A model generated the notes under the pieces. That model did no database searches, was not told where the DNA came from, and worked only from the letters and a program-made list of their open reading frames with translations. Both the position numbers and the translations under genes were made by a program. Of a stretch of 64,000 nucleotides of DNA, positions 41,345 through 51,375 are shown piece after piece. Each line of letters starts with the position of its first letter. The stretch's first letter is position 1. This DNA is from Clostridia bacterium (lineage in GTDB: Bacteria > Bacillota > Clostridia > UBA1381 > UBA9506), in the NCBI GenBank assembly GCA_017415145.1, contig JAFQJE010000010.1, forward strand, positions 29,829-93,828, in the 5' to 3' direction.

Positions 41345-43939
41345 TTAATTTCCCTGGTTTGCAATTTTTACAAGCTCATAAAGCTTATTTAAAGCCTCTA
41401 TAGGGGTAAGGGTTGTAACATCCAAATCACGCAGGAGGTCTACAATTTCTAAATTCTTCATATCAGAAAAATCTATCTGACCGTCATCATATTCCTCGCC
41501 TTTAAGAGATACTTCTACTGTTGCTTCTTTTTTATCAATAGACGCAAGTATCTCCTTGGCACGCTCGATTACAGCCTTGGGAAGTCCGGCTAGAGCACTT
41601 ACTTCAATACCATAGCTGTCATCTGCCCCTCCCTTAATTATACGACGCAGGAATATTACATCATCGCCACGCTTTTTGCAGGCAATACAATAATTTTTTA
41701 CACCATCTAATTTATCTTCTAACTGTGTTAATTCATGGTAATGTGTAGCAAAAAGAGTTTTTGCACCGATTTTTTTCTTATCTGCGATGTACTCTGACAC
41801 TGCCCATGCAATAGAAAGTCCATCGTATGTGCTTGTTCCTCTGCCTATTTCGTCTAATACTAAAAGGCTCCTTTTGGTTGCATTTTTAAGAATTGCCGCA
41901 ACCTCGGTCATTTCCACCATAAATGTACTCTGTCCTGCAGATAAGTCATCTGATGCACCCACACGGGTAAAGATTTTGTCGCACACACCGATACGGGCAG
42001 AATCTGCCGGTACAAAGCTTCCAATCTGTGCCATCAAAACTATTACCGCAACCTGTCTCATATATGTAGATTTGCCTGCCATATTAGGACCTGTAATGAT
42101 AATCATTCGGTTATCGCCACAATCCATCAATGAATCATTGGGAACAAAAACTGTATCATCAAGCATTCTCTCAACAACAGGGTGTCTGCCGCCCCTTATC
42201 TCTATTTTGTCTGATATATCCACATTAGGCATTGTATAATTGTTTTTACGGGCAACCTCAGCTAAAGAGCATAAAACATCTAAATATGCCACAACGTAAG
42301 CTGCACGTTGAATTTTTTCAGTATGGTCTGCAACTATCTCCCTTACTTCACAGAAAAGCTCGTATTCCTTATTCTTCAGAAACTCAGAAGCACCCAAAAT
42401 TTTGCCTTCAAGCTCTTTTAACTCCTCGGTGATAAATCTTTCACCATTGGTGAGAGTTTGCTTTCTTATGTAATTTTCGGGCACCTGGTCACGGAATGAC
42501 TGAGATACCTCGATGTAATACCCAAACACTCTGTTATAACCTGTTCTTAAGGTTTTGATGCCTGTACGTTCTTTTTCTCTCGCTTCTATATCACGAACAG
42601 CGTCTTTTCCATGTTCAGCCAACTGTCTGTACTCATCAACATCTGCATTATATCCTTCTTTAATGATACCTCCGTCTTTTATCACCATTGGGGTATCATC
42701 TTCTTTAATTGCACGGTCAAGTAAATCCGCAAGCTCCTCTAAAGTATCAAAATTATCTAAAAAGCTTGTAAGCAGAGGTGCCTGGAACTTCTTCATTATG
42801 TCGTGGAGCTTCGGCAACATACGAAGTGATTGCTTCAATGATAACATATCCTTGGGATTTACGCTTTTACAGGCAATTTTCCCAAGAATTCTTTCCATAT
42901 CATAAATATCTTCTAAAAGGGTTGTCAGTTCTTCTCTTGTATCTGTATTTTCATAAAGCTCAGAAACTGCATACAAACGCTTGTTTATTTTCACACAATC
43001 AATTAAGGGTTTTTCCAAAAAAGTCCTTAACATTCTGCCACCCATAGCAGTTTTTGTTTTGTCTAGTACCCAAAGAAGCGAACCACGTTTTGACTTGTTT
43101 CGCATAGTTTCCGTAATTTCAAGGTTACGTCTTGTGAAAATATCAATATCCATATATTCATCTTCTGAATATGCACGAACCTCTTTAATATGACCAATTT
43201 TCATTTTTTGAGTTTCATCAAAATGATTAAGTGTCATACCCAAAGCATTTACCGAGCAAAAATCGTCAGGTAAATTAAGCTCTGATGAATTTTCGATACT
43301 AAACCAATAACGAACAAGTTCTTCAGAAAAATCGCGTGTAATCTCTATTTTTGCAAGCTCTATTGTATTAAATCTGTATTTGATTTCATCCTTTAATTTT
43401 GCATCTTTAAACACATTGCTATTAACTATAATTTCTGTAGGCATATAACGTGCTATTTCATCAATCAGCTTTTGTTTTGAACTAACACGTGTCACATAAA
43501 CCTCACCGGTTGAAAGGTCGGAAAAAGTCACACCGAAAGAACTTTTTTCGCCGTAGACCGTACACAAAAAGTTGTTCTTCTTTTCGTCTAAAATCTTAGA
43601 GTCAACAATTGTACCGGGTGTTACCACACGTACAACATCACGCTTTACTATTCCTTTTGCAGTCGCCGGGTCTTCCATCTGCTCACAGATTGCTACCTTA
43701 TAACCTTTAGCCACAAGTCTGTCAATATAAGTATCTGCTGCATGATAGGGCACACCGCACATAGGATTTTTCTTTGCTTCTTCCCCTTTACTGCGTGACG
43801 TAAGCACAAGCTCTAATTCACGGGAAGCAATTATAGCATCATCTAAAAACATCTCATAAAAGTCCCCTGCTCTAAAAAACAGTATAGCGTCGGGGTAATT
43901 TTCTTTTATTTCAAGATATTGACGCATCATCGGTGTCAT
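41345..43939 (-). CDS. mutS: DNA mismatch repair protein MutS
   Basis: An 864-residue mismatch-recognition ATPase. The N-terminal mismatch-binding motif AGDFYEMF supplies the intercalating Phe. Core, lever and clamp domains follow, then the ATPase with Walker A GPNMAGKSTYMRQ, SDDLSAGQSTFMVEM, Walker B LVLDEIGRGTSTYDG and FATHYHEL. The start was set at MTPMMRQYLEIK, 8 nt after GGAGG; the preceding in-frame GTG lies in the SD. No mutL follows, which is unusual because mutS and mutL are often adjacent. Instead a YlbF-like protein and miaB precede it, an arrangement also seen in several Firmicutes. Confidence 0.98.
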   Translation of the reverse strand: MTPMMRQYLEIKENYPDAILFFRAGDFYEMFLDDAIIASRELELVLTSRSKGEEAKKNPMCGVPYHAADTYIDRLVAKGYKVAICEQMEDPATAKGIVKRDVVRVVTPGTIVDSKILDEKKNNFLCTVYGEKSSFGVTFSDLSTGEVYVTRVSSKQKLIDEIARYMPTEIIVNSNVFKDAKLKDEIKYRFNTIELAKIEITRDFSEELVRYWFSIENSSELNLPDDFCSVNALGMTLNHFDETQKMKIGHIKEVRAYSEDEYMDIDIFTRRNLEITETMRNKSKRGSLLWVLDKTKTAMGGRMLRTFLEKPLIDCVKINKRLYAVSELYENTDTREELTTLLEDIYDMERILGKIACKSVNPKDMLSLKQSLRMLPKLHDIMKKFQAPLLTSFLDNFDTLEELADLLDRAIKEDDTPMVIKDGGIIKEGYNADVDEYRQLAEHGKDAVRDIEAREKERTGIKTLRTGYNRVFGYYIEVSQSFRDQVPENYIRKQTLTNGERFITEELKELEGKILGASEFLKNKEYELFCEVREIVADHTEKIQRAAYVVAYLDVLCSLAEVARKNNYTMPNVDISDKIEIRGGRHPVVERMLDDTVFVPNDSLMDCGDNRMIIITGPNMAGKSTYMRQVAVIVLMAQIGSFVPADSARIGVCDKIFTRVGASDDLSAGQSTFMVEMTEVAAILKNATKRSLLVLDEIGRGTSTYDGLSIAWAVSEYIADKKKIGAKTLFATHYHELTQLEDKLDGVKNYCIACKKRGDDVIFLRRIIKGGADDSYGIEVSALAGLPKAVIERAKEILASIDKKEATVEVSLKGEEYDDGQIDFSDMKNLEIVDLLRDLDVTTLTPIEALNKLYELVKIANQGN

Positions 43940-43963
43940 ATATTTTTCCTCCACAAATTCTAA

Positions 43964-44374
43964 TTAATGGCAGCCGGCACATCCGCTGCAGTTACCCGAG
44001 CAAGAGCCTGAACTGCTCGTTGCCATATTCTGCTCTTCTCCCTGTACGCAATATGCTATTACAGAGTTTACCTTTGTTAAAATATCATTGAAGGCAGACT
44101 GAGCATCAAGGTAAGTCCTTACTGTTTTATTTTCCATCAGCTTGTCCATCGCCTTTTGCATTTCTTCCTGAAAAAGCTGCATACTTTCAGGAGTCATTCC
44201 TGTCTGCTGCGCTTTTACCGTCATGGCAGCCCTTGTTTCTTCATATTCACGCATAGCGTTCTGAGCATCTTCTGACTCAAAATATATTTTTTCCATTTCC
44301 TTATAGGTTTTTATTTCTTCACAATCTGCAATTGCTTTACCTAGTTCTTTTGCAAGTTCTAATATCTCTTTCAT
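43964..44374 (-). CDS. YlbF/YmcA-family regulator with Cys-rich tail
   Basis: A 136-residue, mostly helical protein of the YlbF/YmcA (DUF964) family. In Bacillus subtilis, RicA (YmcA), RicF (YlbF) and RicT (YaaT) form an iron-sulfur-containing complex that influences RNase Y-dependent mRNA processing, competence, biofilm and sporulation. Here the helical region (about 1-110) ends in a tail with four spaced cysteines and a final His (about 124-136, CSGNCSGCAGCH). These could coordinate a cluster or zinc. It sits 10 bp after miaB and 24 bp before mutS, so all three are probably cotranscribed; the miaB neighbour matches the ymcA position in Bacillus. Confidence 0.8.
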   Translation of the reverse strand: MKEILELAKELGKAIADCEEIKTYKEMEKIYFESEDAQNAMREYEETRAAMTVKAQQTGMTPESMQLFQEEMQKAMDKLMENKTVRTYLDAQSAFNDILTKVNSVIAYCVQGEEQNMATSSSGSCSGNCSGCAGCH

Positions 44375-44383
44375 TTTTATCTC

Positions 44384-45799
44384 CTATACTCTTTCTCCCG
44401 CCAATGACCATGTGCTGATTTTTGTGATTTTAACTTTTATAAAATCGCCGACACTCAACGTGTCATCCTTTGGGAAATTAACAATTTTACCGCTATCGGT
44501 TCTTCCGCACATAGCATCAGGATTGTTTTTCGATATGCCCTCTACCATAATTTCTTCAATGCGGTCGGAATATGTTTCGTTGATTTCTCTTGAAATTCTG
44601 TTTTGTACATCAAGTAGAATATCAAAGTGTTTGTGTTTTATTTCTTCCGGTACCTGATTTTCCATTTTTGCTGCAGGAGTACCTCCACGTTTCGAATAAA
44701 TAAATGAGAACACACTGTCAAAGCGTACCTTCTCAATAACATCTACAGTTTCTAAGAAGTCCTCATAAGTTTCCCCGGGAAAACCTACAATTATGTCTGT
44801 GGTAAATGAGGCATCAGGCATTACCGCACGGATTTTTTCAGCAAGCTCTAAATAACGTTCCTTAGTATACCCTCTGTTCATTTCTTTTAGTATTCTATTG
44901 CTTCCTGCCTGGAATGGCAAGTGAATTTGCCTGCAAAGCTTTGTAACTTTAGGAAGTGTTGCAATTAATTTGTCTGTCATATCCTTCGGATGTGATGTCA
45001 CAAATCTGATACGTTGAATTCCCTCCACCTTATCCGCCATCAACAACAAATCTGCAAAGTCAATATCACGTTCCAAATCCTTGCCGTATGAATTTACATT
45101 CTGACCAAGTAAGGTAATTTCTTTTACACCCTCTTTTGCCAAAGACTCAATTTCTGCAATTACCGCTTCAGGGTCACGGCTGCGTTCCCTTCCTCGTACA
45201 TAAGGTACAATACAATATGAGCAGAAATTATTGCATCCATACATTATGGAAACCCAGGCAGAAGGACCAGGCTTTCTTTTAACAGGAATATCTTCGCAAA
45301 GTCTGCCTTCTGATTCAATACGGCTTATTACACGTTCATTTTCACACACAGCCTTGTACATTATCTCAGGGAAGCTATACAAAGAGTGTGTACCGAAAAC
45401 AACTGATACATGCTTAAATTTCGACTTGATTCGCTTGGACATACTTTCCTGCTGCATCATACATCCGCAAATACCCACAATAAGTTCGGGGCGTTTCTCC
45501 TTAATCTTTTTTAAGGCACCGATATTGCCTAAAACGCGCATTTCTGCACCCTCACGAACTGCGCAGGTATTATACAGGATAAAGTCAGCCTCGTCTTCGT
45601 TTTCTGTAAAGCCGAAGCCCATAGTCTCAAGCATACCGCAAATACGCTCCGAGTCATTTTCGTTTTGCTGACAACCAAAGGTCTCTACTAACGCCTTAGG
45701 TGTTTTACCCTGGGTGTCATAGTATTCTTTTACCTTTTTTGCGTATTCATTTTGTATATTAAGTTCTTCTTTTGTAACTAAAACTTCTTCTCTTTTCAA
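44384..45799 (-). CDS. miaB: tRNA-2-methylthio-N6-dimethylallyladenosine synthase MiaB
   Basis: A 471-residue methylthiotransferase. The N-terminal domain holds three cluster cysteines (in TFGCQQNEND, NTCAVRE and GICGCM). The radical SAM domain has YGCNNFCSYCIVPY (CxxxCxxC), then GQNVNSYGKD, and a C-terminal TRAM domain binds tRNA (residues about 405-470). It adds the 2-methylthio group to i6A37. The start is a TTG 7 nt after AGGAG; an upstream in-frame start would overlap the AEC transporter gene. Confidence 0.97.
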   Translation of the reverse strand: MKREEVLVTKEELNIQNEYAKKVKEYYDTQGKTPKALVETFGCQQNENDSERICGMLETMGFGFTENEDEADFILYNTCAVREGAEMRVLGNIGALKKIKEKRPELIVGICGCMMQQESMSKRIKSKFKHVSVVFGTHSLYSFPEIMYKAVCENERVISRIESEGRLCEDIPVKRKPGPSAWVSIMYGCNNFCSYCIVPYVRGRERSRDPEAVIAEIESLAKEGVKEITLLGQNVNSYGKDLERDIDFADLLLMADKVEGIQRIRFVTSHPKDMTDKLIATLPKVTKLCRQIHLPFQAGSNRILKEMNRGYTKERYLELAEKIRAVMPDASFTTDIIVGFPGETYEDFLETVDVIEKVRFDSVFSFIYSKRGGTPAAKMENQVPEEIKHKHFDILLDVQNRISREINETYSDRIEEIMVEGISKNNPDAMCGRTDSGKIVNFPKDDTLSVGDFIKVKITKISTWSLAGERV

Positions 45800-45809
45800 A
45801 GTAACTCTC

Positions 45810-46748
45810 CTAGATAAATTTTTCTGCAAGGTAATAAACCAAAGGCAATGTACCTATGCTTAAAACCGTTGATATAAATATGTATTCTGCAGAATATGAA
45901 ACATCTGAACCAGCTTCGTTTGTAATTATAGACATAACTGTTTGTGCGGGCATTGCAATCTGTAAGACTATCGCTCCGCAGGTTATGGGATTGACGCCAG
46001 TGAAACTGAGCAAATACGCTGCCAATACAGGCACCGCAATCATTTTTAATACAACAACTGCAAACATTGAAACTCTTTTATAGATTTTACTGACGCTTAT
46101 AGTTGACAAAACCATACCGATAAACAGCATAGAAAGGTTTGTGGTTAAATTTCCTAATCCTGATAAGGTATCAAAAATTACTCCAGGCAGTTTTACACCT
46201 AAAACCAAGAGTATTATACCAAGGATACAAGAAACTGTATTTGGATTCAAAAGCTTCTTTAAAGCTTCTTTTGAACTGGCATTGCCTGTTGATTTATTTA
46301 CAAGATAGACACCTATACTCCAAAGAAAAACGTCATTTATAATGCCGTAAATTACTGCATAAAAAAGCCCTTCCGCTCCATAAACGGCACTAATTACGGG
46401 ATATCCTAAAAAAACTACATTTCCCGTTGCACTAATTAATGCATGAACTGTTTTGGTAGGTTCTGACAGTCTGAAAATCTTTGCACTCAACAATCCAATT
46501 GCGTAAAGAACAACGATTACTACTACTGCAGAGCCTGCAGCAACTCCTGTATTTAGTAAGGTGTCAGCAGATAATTCTTTTGACATCATCGACGTAATAA
46601 TCAAAAGAGGCAGTGTAATCTTTACTATTACCTTTGATATAATGTCTTTATAATGTACCGGGAGATATCCGGATTTGGCACCAACGTAACCGATGGCAAT
46701 TACTATAAAAAGTTTTATTATCTGTTCTATAATTATTACTAAATCCAT
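45810..46748 (-). CDS. AEC-family (auxin efflux carrier-type) transporter
   Basis: A 312-residue membrane protein with about ten helices in two fivefold halves. The opening ILFIVIAIGYVGAKSG-type sequence, SATGNVVFLGYPVISAVYG and LQIAMPAQTVMSIITNEAGSD are typical of the AEC family, whose bacterial members carry malate, malonate or related organic acids, or are uncharacterised. It lies between the HD protein and miaB in the same leftward run, with 9-10 bp gaps on both sides. The start follows a GAGGG SD. Confidence 0.88.
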   Translation of the reverse strand: MDLVIIIEQIIKLFIVIAIGYVGAKSGYLPVHYKDIISKVIVKITLPLLIITSMMSKELSADTLLNTGVAAGSAVVVIVVLYAIGLLSAKIFRLSEPTKTVHALISATGNVVFLGYPVISAVYGAEGLFYAVIYGIINDVFLWSIGVYLVNKSTGNASSKEALKKLLNPNTVSCILGIILLVLGVKLPGVIFDTLSGLGNLTTNLSMLFIGMVLSTISVSKIYKRVSMFAVVVLKMIAVPVLAAYLLSFTGVNPITCGAIVLQIAMPAQTVMSIITNEAGSDVSYSAEYIFISTVLSIGTLPLVYYLAEKFI

Positions 46749-46757
46749 ATTGACCCT

Positions 46758-47333
46758 CTATTCTAGAAAATATGTGGCTTCCATATCAGCCGTTGACAAT
46801 GCAAAAGCTAAAGGGTATTTTTCAAAGGCACTGCCTACATTACTCTGAGGCTCTGTGCCCGAAAAACCCATATGATAACGAATGGCAAAAGCCTCTTCTC
46901 GGGTTAATTTCATAAAACCTGATATAATGTAAACAGATTTTTCCCCGTGGCCGTAGGGCATGTCATCAGAGTATTCAAAGGTGGGCACCTGTTGCCATAC
47001 ACCTGATTTGTCTTTGACGTTTCTCGTTCCTTTAACATAACAATTCACCTTGCACAAATCGTGCAGGAGGGCCACAATTGCTATTGACTCATCTGAATAT
47101 TCAAGGTTGTACATTTCTTTTACACGCGTTCGTTCAAGGTAGTCCTTAAGGCAATAATACACATTAATGGAATGCTCTAAAAGTCCTCCCTCGTAAGAGC
47201 CGTGAAAGCGGGTCGAAGCCGGCGCAATAAAAAAATCGCTCTGTGTACTCATCAAATATTCAAGTAGTTTATCCGCACCATCACGCTTGATATTTTCTGT
47301 ATAAATTTTGATAAATTCTTCTGCCTTTGTCAT
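46758..47333 (-). CDS. HD-domain phosphohydrolase
   Basis: A 191-residue protein with an HD-type metal site: EHSINVYYCL with the first His, IVALLHDLCKVN with the HD pair, GHGEKSVYI with further His, and ADMEATY with the last Asp. HD enzymes cleave phosphoester bonds of nucleotides or RNA. This subgroup (HGSYEGGLLEHSINVY...) is found singly in Firmicutes and is uncharacterised. It is the first gene of the operon that continues through AEC transporter, miaB, ylbF-like, mutS and SSB-like genes, behind a sigma-A promoter. Confidence 0.78.
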   Translation of the reverse strand: MTKAEEFIKIYTENIKRDGADKLLEYLMSTQSDFFIAPASTRFHGSYEGGLLEHSINVYYCLKDYLERTRVKEMYNLEYSDESIAIVALLHDLCKVNCYVKGTRNVKDKSGVWQQVPTFEYSDDMPYGHGEKSVYIISGFMKLTREEAFAIRYHMGFSGTEPQSNVGSAFEKYPLAFALSTADMEATYFLE

Positions 47334-47373
47334 TGTAATCTCTCCTATAAATTACAAAATTCGTCATTTAATA

Positions 47374-47402
47374 ATTTTAACATATTTTTTCATACTTTTC
47401 AA
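47374..47402 (-). promoter_or_regulatory. Sigma-A promoter of HD-miaB-mutS run
   Basis: Leftward -35 TTGAAA, 17-bp spacer, -10 TAAAAT, about 40 bp ahead of the HD gene. Confidence 0.55.
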
Positions 47403-47429
47403 CATATTTATCGCTTATTTGTACCATAA

Positions 47430-47464
47430 AAAACAAAACTCACGCTGTACGTGAGTTTTGTTTT
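47430..47464 (-). terminator. Terminator of amino-acid ABC transporter operon
   Basis: Perfect 15-bp stem ending AAAACTCACG / CGTGAGTTTT with a 5-nt loop, followed leftward by TTTATGG. It overlaps the stop codon of the ATPase gene. Confidence 0.85.
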
Positions 47465-48207
47465 TATAATATACTCTTTAAGAATTGTTTTGCTCTTTCA
47501 TCTTTTGGATTTGTAAAGAAATCATCAGGTATTCCCTCTTCTACGATTTTTCCGTCACACATGAAAATTACTCTATCTGCAACATCTTTAGCAAATCCCA
47601 TTTCGTGAGTTACCACAACCATTGTCATGCCTTCCTTGGCAAGACTCTTCATTACATCTAAAACTTCCCCAACCATTTCAGGGTCTAACGCAGATGTTGG
47701 CTCGTCGAAAAGCATTACGTCAGGATTCATACAAAGTGCACGACAAATCGCAACACGCTGTTTCTGTCCACCTGACAACTGTTCAGGATAGGCCTCGGCA
47801 CGGTCTTTAAGCCCAACACGTTCCAAAAGTTCCATAGCCTTTTTTTCTGCTTCTTCTTTTGATTTTTTCAAAAGCTTCATCGGGGCAAGTGTAAGATTTT
47901 TTAAAACAGTCATATGGGGGAAAAGATTAAACTGCTGAAAAACCATTCCCATCTTCTGTCTGTGAAGGTTTATGTTTACCTTGCTGTCCGTGATGTCTAC
48001 ATCTTCAAAAAAGATAGAGCCTGAGGTAGGTAACTCAAGCAAATTCAACGAACGCAAAAATGTTGATTTACCTGAACCGGAAGGGCCGATAACTACTACA
48101 ACCTCTCCTCTCCTAATTTCAGCAGAAACCCCGTCTAGCGCACGGATTTCATCACCTTTATAATGTTTTTTCAAATCAATAGTTCTGATTATTACATTAT
48201 CGCTCAT
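47464..48207 (-). CDS. Polar amino-acid ABC transporter, ATP-binding protein
   Basis: A 247-residue ABC ATPase of the GlnQ/HisP type. Walker [11 protein letters not shown]-loop [14 protein letters not shown], signature [15 protein letters not shown], Walker [14 protein letters not shown] and the switch His in [15 protein letters not shown] are all present. It energises uptake of a polar amino acid together with the permease, with which its start overlaps by 11 bp, and the binding protein upstream. Confidence 0.96.
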   Translation of the reverse strand: MSDNVIIRTIDLKKHYKGDEIRALDGVSAEIRRGEVVVVIGPSGSGKSTFLRSLNLLELPTSGSIFFEDVDITDSKVNINLHRQKMGMVFQQFNLFPHMTVLKNLTLAPMKLLKKSKEEAEKKAMELLERVGLKDRAEAYPEQLSGGQKQRVAICRALCMNPDVMLFDEPTSALDPEMVGEVLDVMKSLAKEGMTMVVVTHEMGFAKDVADRVIFMCDGKIVEEGIPDDFFTNPKDERAKQFLKSIL

Positions 48208-48976
48208 TCTTACGCATCCTCCTTTCTAAAATAGCAAGAAGTTTTGTAAGTATCATAACAAGCACCAGGTAGATAAGAGCTAAGCTTATGTATGGAATAA
48301 CTGCTGTATACGCTTTACTTACTATAACCTGTGCTGCTTTTGTTACATCCTGTAATGCAATTACAGTAACCAGTGAGGTCTCCTTTAAAAGTGCAATAAG
48401 CTCATTACCAAGTGCCGGTAAAATATTTTTTAATGCCTGAGGAAGTATAATATGCCACATTGTCTGAGCAAAGTTAAGTCCTAAGCTTCTGCCCGCTTCC
48501 ATCTGACCTGCATTAATAGACATAATACCAGAGCGTGCAATTTCTGCAACATAGGCACCTGAATTTATACCAAGTGTAATAACTGCACAAAGCATAGTTT
48601 CAAAATTACCCTTTGGTACCATAATTACAAAACCCATAATAAGCAGTTGCACCATTAATGGTGTACCGCGCAATACTGTAACGTAAATCTTACATATTAC
48701 GTTTAAAATACGTAAAACAATATTTGGTTTTTTTGACTGGCTATCATGTGTTGAACGAATAAGTGCAACTATCATACCGATAATAACACCAATAACAAGT
48801 GCACCTATTGTAACTATAAATGTAGTTGCAAGACCATCTGTGAAGAATTTCCATCGGTTTTCATATATAAAAACCTGATAAAACTGGAAAATAAGGCGTT
48901 GCAAGCCCTCAGGCAACGACAGAATCCAGCCCGGTGCATCAACTATCCACTTGGCAAAAGTTAATACCGCCATCAT
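48197..48976 (-). CDS. Polar amino-acid ABC transporter, permease
   Basis: A 259-residue inner-membrane permease of the HisMQ family with five helices. [16 protein letters not shown], the EAA-loop region [34 protein letters not shown] and SLVTVIAL are typical. An unusual N-terminal segment of about 40 residues precedes the first family helix. It is probably a homodimer, since only one permease gene is present. It lies between the binding protein (67-bp gap holding a hairpin) and the ATPase. Confidence 0.95.
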   Translation of the reverse strand: MMAVLTFAKWIVDAPGWILSLPEGLQRLIFQFYQVFIYENRWKFFTDGLATTFIVTIGALVIGVIIGMIVALIRSTHDSQSKKPNIVLRILNVICKIYVTVLRGTPLMVQLLIMGFVIMVPKGNFETMLCAVITLGINSGAYVAEIARSGIMSINAGQMEAGRSLGLNFAQTMWHIILPQALKNILPALGNELIALLKETSLVTVIALQDVTKAAQVIVSKAYTAVIPYISLALIYLVLVMILTKLLAILERRMRKNER

Positions 48977-49000
48977 ATTTCCCCTTTCTTACGAAATAAA

Positions 49001-49022
49001 AGGGGCGATTACGCTCGCCCCT
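49001..49022 (-). terminator. Intra-operon hairpin between binding protein and permease
   Basis: Perfect 8-bp stem AGGGGCGA / TCGCCCCT with a 6-nt loop, followed leftward by TTTTATTTC. It is probably a partial terminator or mRNA-stabilising stem that gives more binding protein than permease. Confidence 0.6.
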
Positions 49023-49043
49023 CAGTCCTATTTAGGGTTTTAA

Positions 49044-49781
49044 TTACTCAGCTTTGATGTATTTGCCGATGATTTCATCGAGCTTACCTTCTGCTTTGAG
49101 TTCAGCTAAAGCTTTGTTGAACTTTTCGAGTAATTCTGTGTTTTCTTTAGCGATAGCTGCAGCATAGTTTTCTGTGATGTATTCAGTATCTAAGATTTTG
49201 AGACCTTCGTTAGCTTCAACAAAAGCTTTAGCAGGTTCATTATCGATAACTACACAGTCAACCTGACCGTTCTGCAGTGCTGCTACTGCTAAAGCACCGT
49301 TGTCATAGCGTGCGATATTCTCTTCGCCGTAATCGCCTGCACAGTAGATGTCACCTGTTGTACCTGTCTGAACACCAATCTTTTTGCCGTCTAAATCTTC
49401 AATTGAAGCGATTGCACTGTCTTCTGTAACAATAACAACCTGAATACCTGTTGCATAGGAATCTGAGAAGTTAACTGATTCTGCACGCTCAGGTGTAACT
49501 GTCATGCCAGCTAACGCTACATCAACAGAGCCTGTTGAAACTGCTGTGATTAAAGAATCAAACGCCATGTCTTTAATTTCTAATTCCATACCGAGTTTTT
49601 CTGCAACTGCCGCTGCAATTTCAGCATCGATACCTACTACATTGTTGTTTTCATCAACAAATTCGTAGGGAGGAAATGCTGCATTTGTACCCATTGTAAG
49701 TACGTCTTTTTCTGCAGAGCCACAAGCTACCATAGCAAGCGCTAATACTGCAACCATTACTAATGCTAAAATCTTTTTCAT
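49044..49781 (-). CDS. Polar amino-acid ABC transporter, solute-binding lipoprotein
   Basis: A 245-residue lipoprotein of solute-binding family 3. The signal peptide ends in the lipobox MVAC. The mature part has LTMGTNAAFPPYEFVDENN, GIDAEIAAAVAEKLG, DVALAGMTVTPERAESVNFSDSY and GKKIGVQTGTTGD, which form the amino-acid-binding lobes. The ligand is probably polar (Gln, Arg, cystine or similar) but cannot be fixed. The start codon was set at MKKILALV; the in-frame ATG three codons upstream sits too close to the AAAGG SD. It is the first gene of the SBP-permease-ATPase operon. Confidence 0.95.
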   Translation of the reverse strand: MKKILALVMVAVLALAMVACGSAEKDVLTMGTNAAFPPYEFVDENNNVVGIDAEIAAAVAEKLGMELEIKDMAFDSLITAVSTGSVDVALAGMTVTPERAESVNFSDSYATGIQVVIVTEDSAIASIEDLDGKKIGVQTGTTGDIYCAGDYGEENIARYDNGALAVAALQNGQVDCVVIDNEPAKAFVEANEGLKILDTEYITENYAAAIAKENTELLEKFNKALAELKAEGKLDEIIGKYIKAE

Positions 49782-49880
49782 AGTTAACATAACCTTTCTG
49801 TCCGCATTTTTCGTCGCACGTCGGGACCGTTCGTGCATAAAATTACATTTTTAATGTATAATATGTAAAAATCTTATTAA

Positions 49881-49909
49881 ATTATAACACTCAAATTGTG
49901 TTTTGTCAA
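49881..49909 (-). promoter_or_regulatory. Sigma-A promoter of amino-acid ABC operon
   Basis: Leftward consensus -35 TTGACA, 17-bp spacer, -10 TATAAT. The leader of about 95 nt carries a small GCACG/CGTGC hairpin. No known riboswitch was recognised. Confidence 0.7.
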
Positions 49910-49970
49910 CGTATAAAACATATATTTTTTGCGCTATTTCTGTTTTTGTCAAATAATTTCTAAATAACCA

Positions 49971-49998
49971 TTGATTTTTCCTGAAATAATGCTATAAT
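49971..49998 (+). promoter_or_regulatory. Sigma-A promoter of murA
   Basis: -35 TTGATT, 16-bp spacer, -10 TATAAT, about 60 bp ahead of the TTG start. Confidence 0.6.
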
Positions 49999-50061
49999 AT
50001 TATATTAGGTATATAATAAAAATAACCCATTGTAATTGGAAATTACGGAGGTTTGATAGAT

Positions 50062-51345
50062 TTGGAAAAGCTTGTTGTAAGAGGTGGTAAACGTCTTTGT
50101 GGTGAAGTAACCATTAGTGGTGCAAAAAATGCCGCAGTTGCAATCATTCCTGCAGCTCTTCTGGTTGACGGCATATGCATAGTTGAAAACGTTCCCGCAA
50201 TCAAAGACGTAGCAGTAATTTGCAGCATATTGGAAGAACTTGGTGCAAAGATTGATTTTTTAGATAAATACACTATCAAGATTGATTGTTCCAACGTGAA
50301 TAAATATACAGCACCTTATGAAAAAGTGCGTAAAATGCGTGCTTCATATTACCTGTTGGGTGCACTTTTAGGCAGAGTGAAAAAAGCCGATGTTGCCCTC
50401 CCGGGAGGTTGTAATTTCGGCAGTCGTCCTATTGACCAGCATTTAAAAGGCTTTAAGGCCTTAGGTGCTAAGGTTAGTGATGATCCAGAAATCGAAAAAA
50501 GTGGTATTGTTTATGCCGCAACTGACGGTTTAGTGGGCACTAACGTATATCTTGACGTTGTGTCCGTAGGTGCTACAATCAATGTTATGCTTGCAGCAAC
50601 TCTGGCACGCGGCACAACTATTATTGAAAATGTTGCTAAAGAGCCTCACATTGTTGACGTAGCAAACTTTTTAAACGCTATGGGTGCAAATATTAAAGGT
50701 GCAGGTACAGACGTTATCCGTATTCACGGTGTGGACAAGCTTCATGGCGGTACATATTCAATTATCCCCGACCAGATTGAAGCGGGAACATTTATGGTAG
50801 CAGCAGCTGCCACCGGTGGAGATATTCTAGTTAAAAACGTCATCCCTAAGCACATGGAATCAGTAAGTGCAAAACTTGAAGAAACTGGTGCAACCGTCAA
50901 GGAATTTGACGATAGTATCCGTGTTATCGGCACAGGCACAATAAAGCCTGTAAATATAAAGACACTTCCCTATCCGGGATTTCCTACAGATATGCAGCCT
51001 CAGTTTGTGTCTTTACTTGCAGCAGCTGATGGTACAAGCATAGTTACAGAAAGTGTATGGGAATCGCGTTTTCAGTATGTGGATGAGCTCATGCGCATGG
51101 GTGCCGATATTACGGTCTGCAACAGAACTGCCACTATAAAAGGAACCGGTCTTTGTGGCACACAAGTGCGTGCTACCGATTTACGCGGCGGTGCAGGCAT
51201 GGTTATTGCAGGCCTCATGGCAGATGGCGAAACAACGATTACGGATATTCAGTACATAGATCGTGGTTACGAAAACATGGAAGAAAAGTTCAGAAACTTA
51301 GGTGCTGATATCAACCGTGTCAATGACACACGTATAGATAATTAA
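50062..51345 (+). CDS. murA: UDP-N-acetylglucosamine 1-carboxyvinyltransferase
   Basis: A 427-residue enzyme of the EPSP-synthase fold that transfers enolpyruvate from PEP to UDP-GlcNAc, the first committed step of peptidoglycan synthesis. [15 protein letters not shown], the catalytic loop [19 protein letters not shown] with its Cys nucleophile (so fosfomycin-sensitive is expected), [15 protein letters not shown] and the C-terminal [14 protein letters not shown] are canonical. The start is the TTG giving [12 protein letters not shown], 10 nt after GGAGG; a TTG three codons upstream lies too near the SD. A 2-oxoacid oxidoreductase gamma subunit follows after 30 bp. Confidence 0.96.
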   Translation: MEKLVVRGGKRLCGEVTISGAKNAAVAIIPAALLVDGICIVENVPAIKDVAVICSILEELGAKIDFLDKYTIKIDCSNVNKYTAPYEKVRKMRASYYLLGALLGRVKKADVALPGGCNFGSRPIDQHLKGFKALGAKVSDDPEIEKSGIVYAATDGLVGTNVYLDVVSVGATINVMLAATLARGTTIIENVAKEPHIVDVANFLNAMGANIKGAGTDVIRIHGVDKLHGGTYSIIPDQIEAGTFMVAAAATGGDILVKNVIPKHMESVSAKLEETGATVKEFDDSIRVIGTGTIKPVNIKTLPYPGFPTDMQPQFVSLLAAADGTSIVTESVWESRFQYVDELMRMGADITVCNRTATIKGTGLCGTQVRATDLRGGAGMVIAGLMADGETTITDIQYIDRGYENMEEKFRNLGADINRVNDTRIDN

Positions 51346-51375
51346 GTTAATTAACTCAAAGGAGATGCTCATAAA

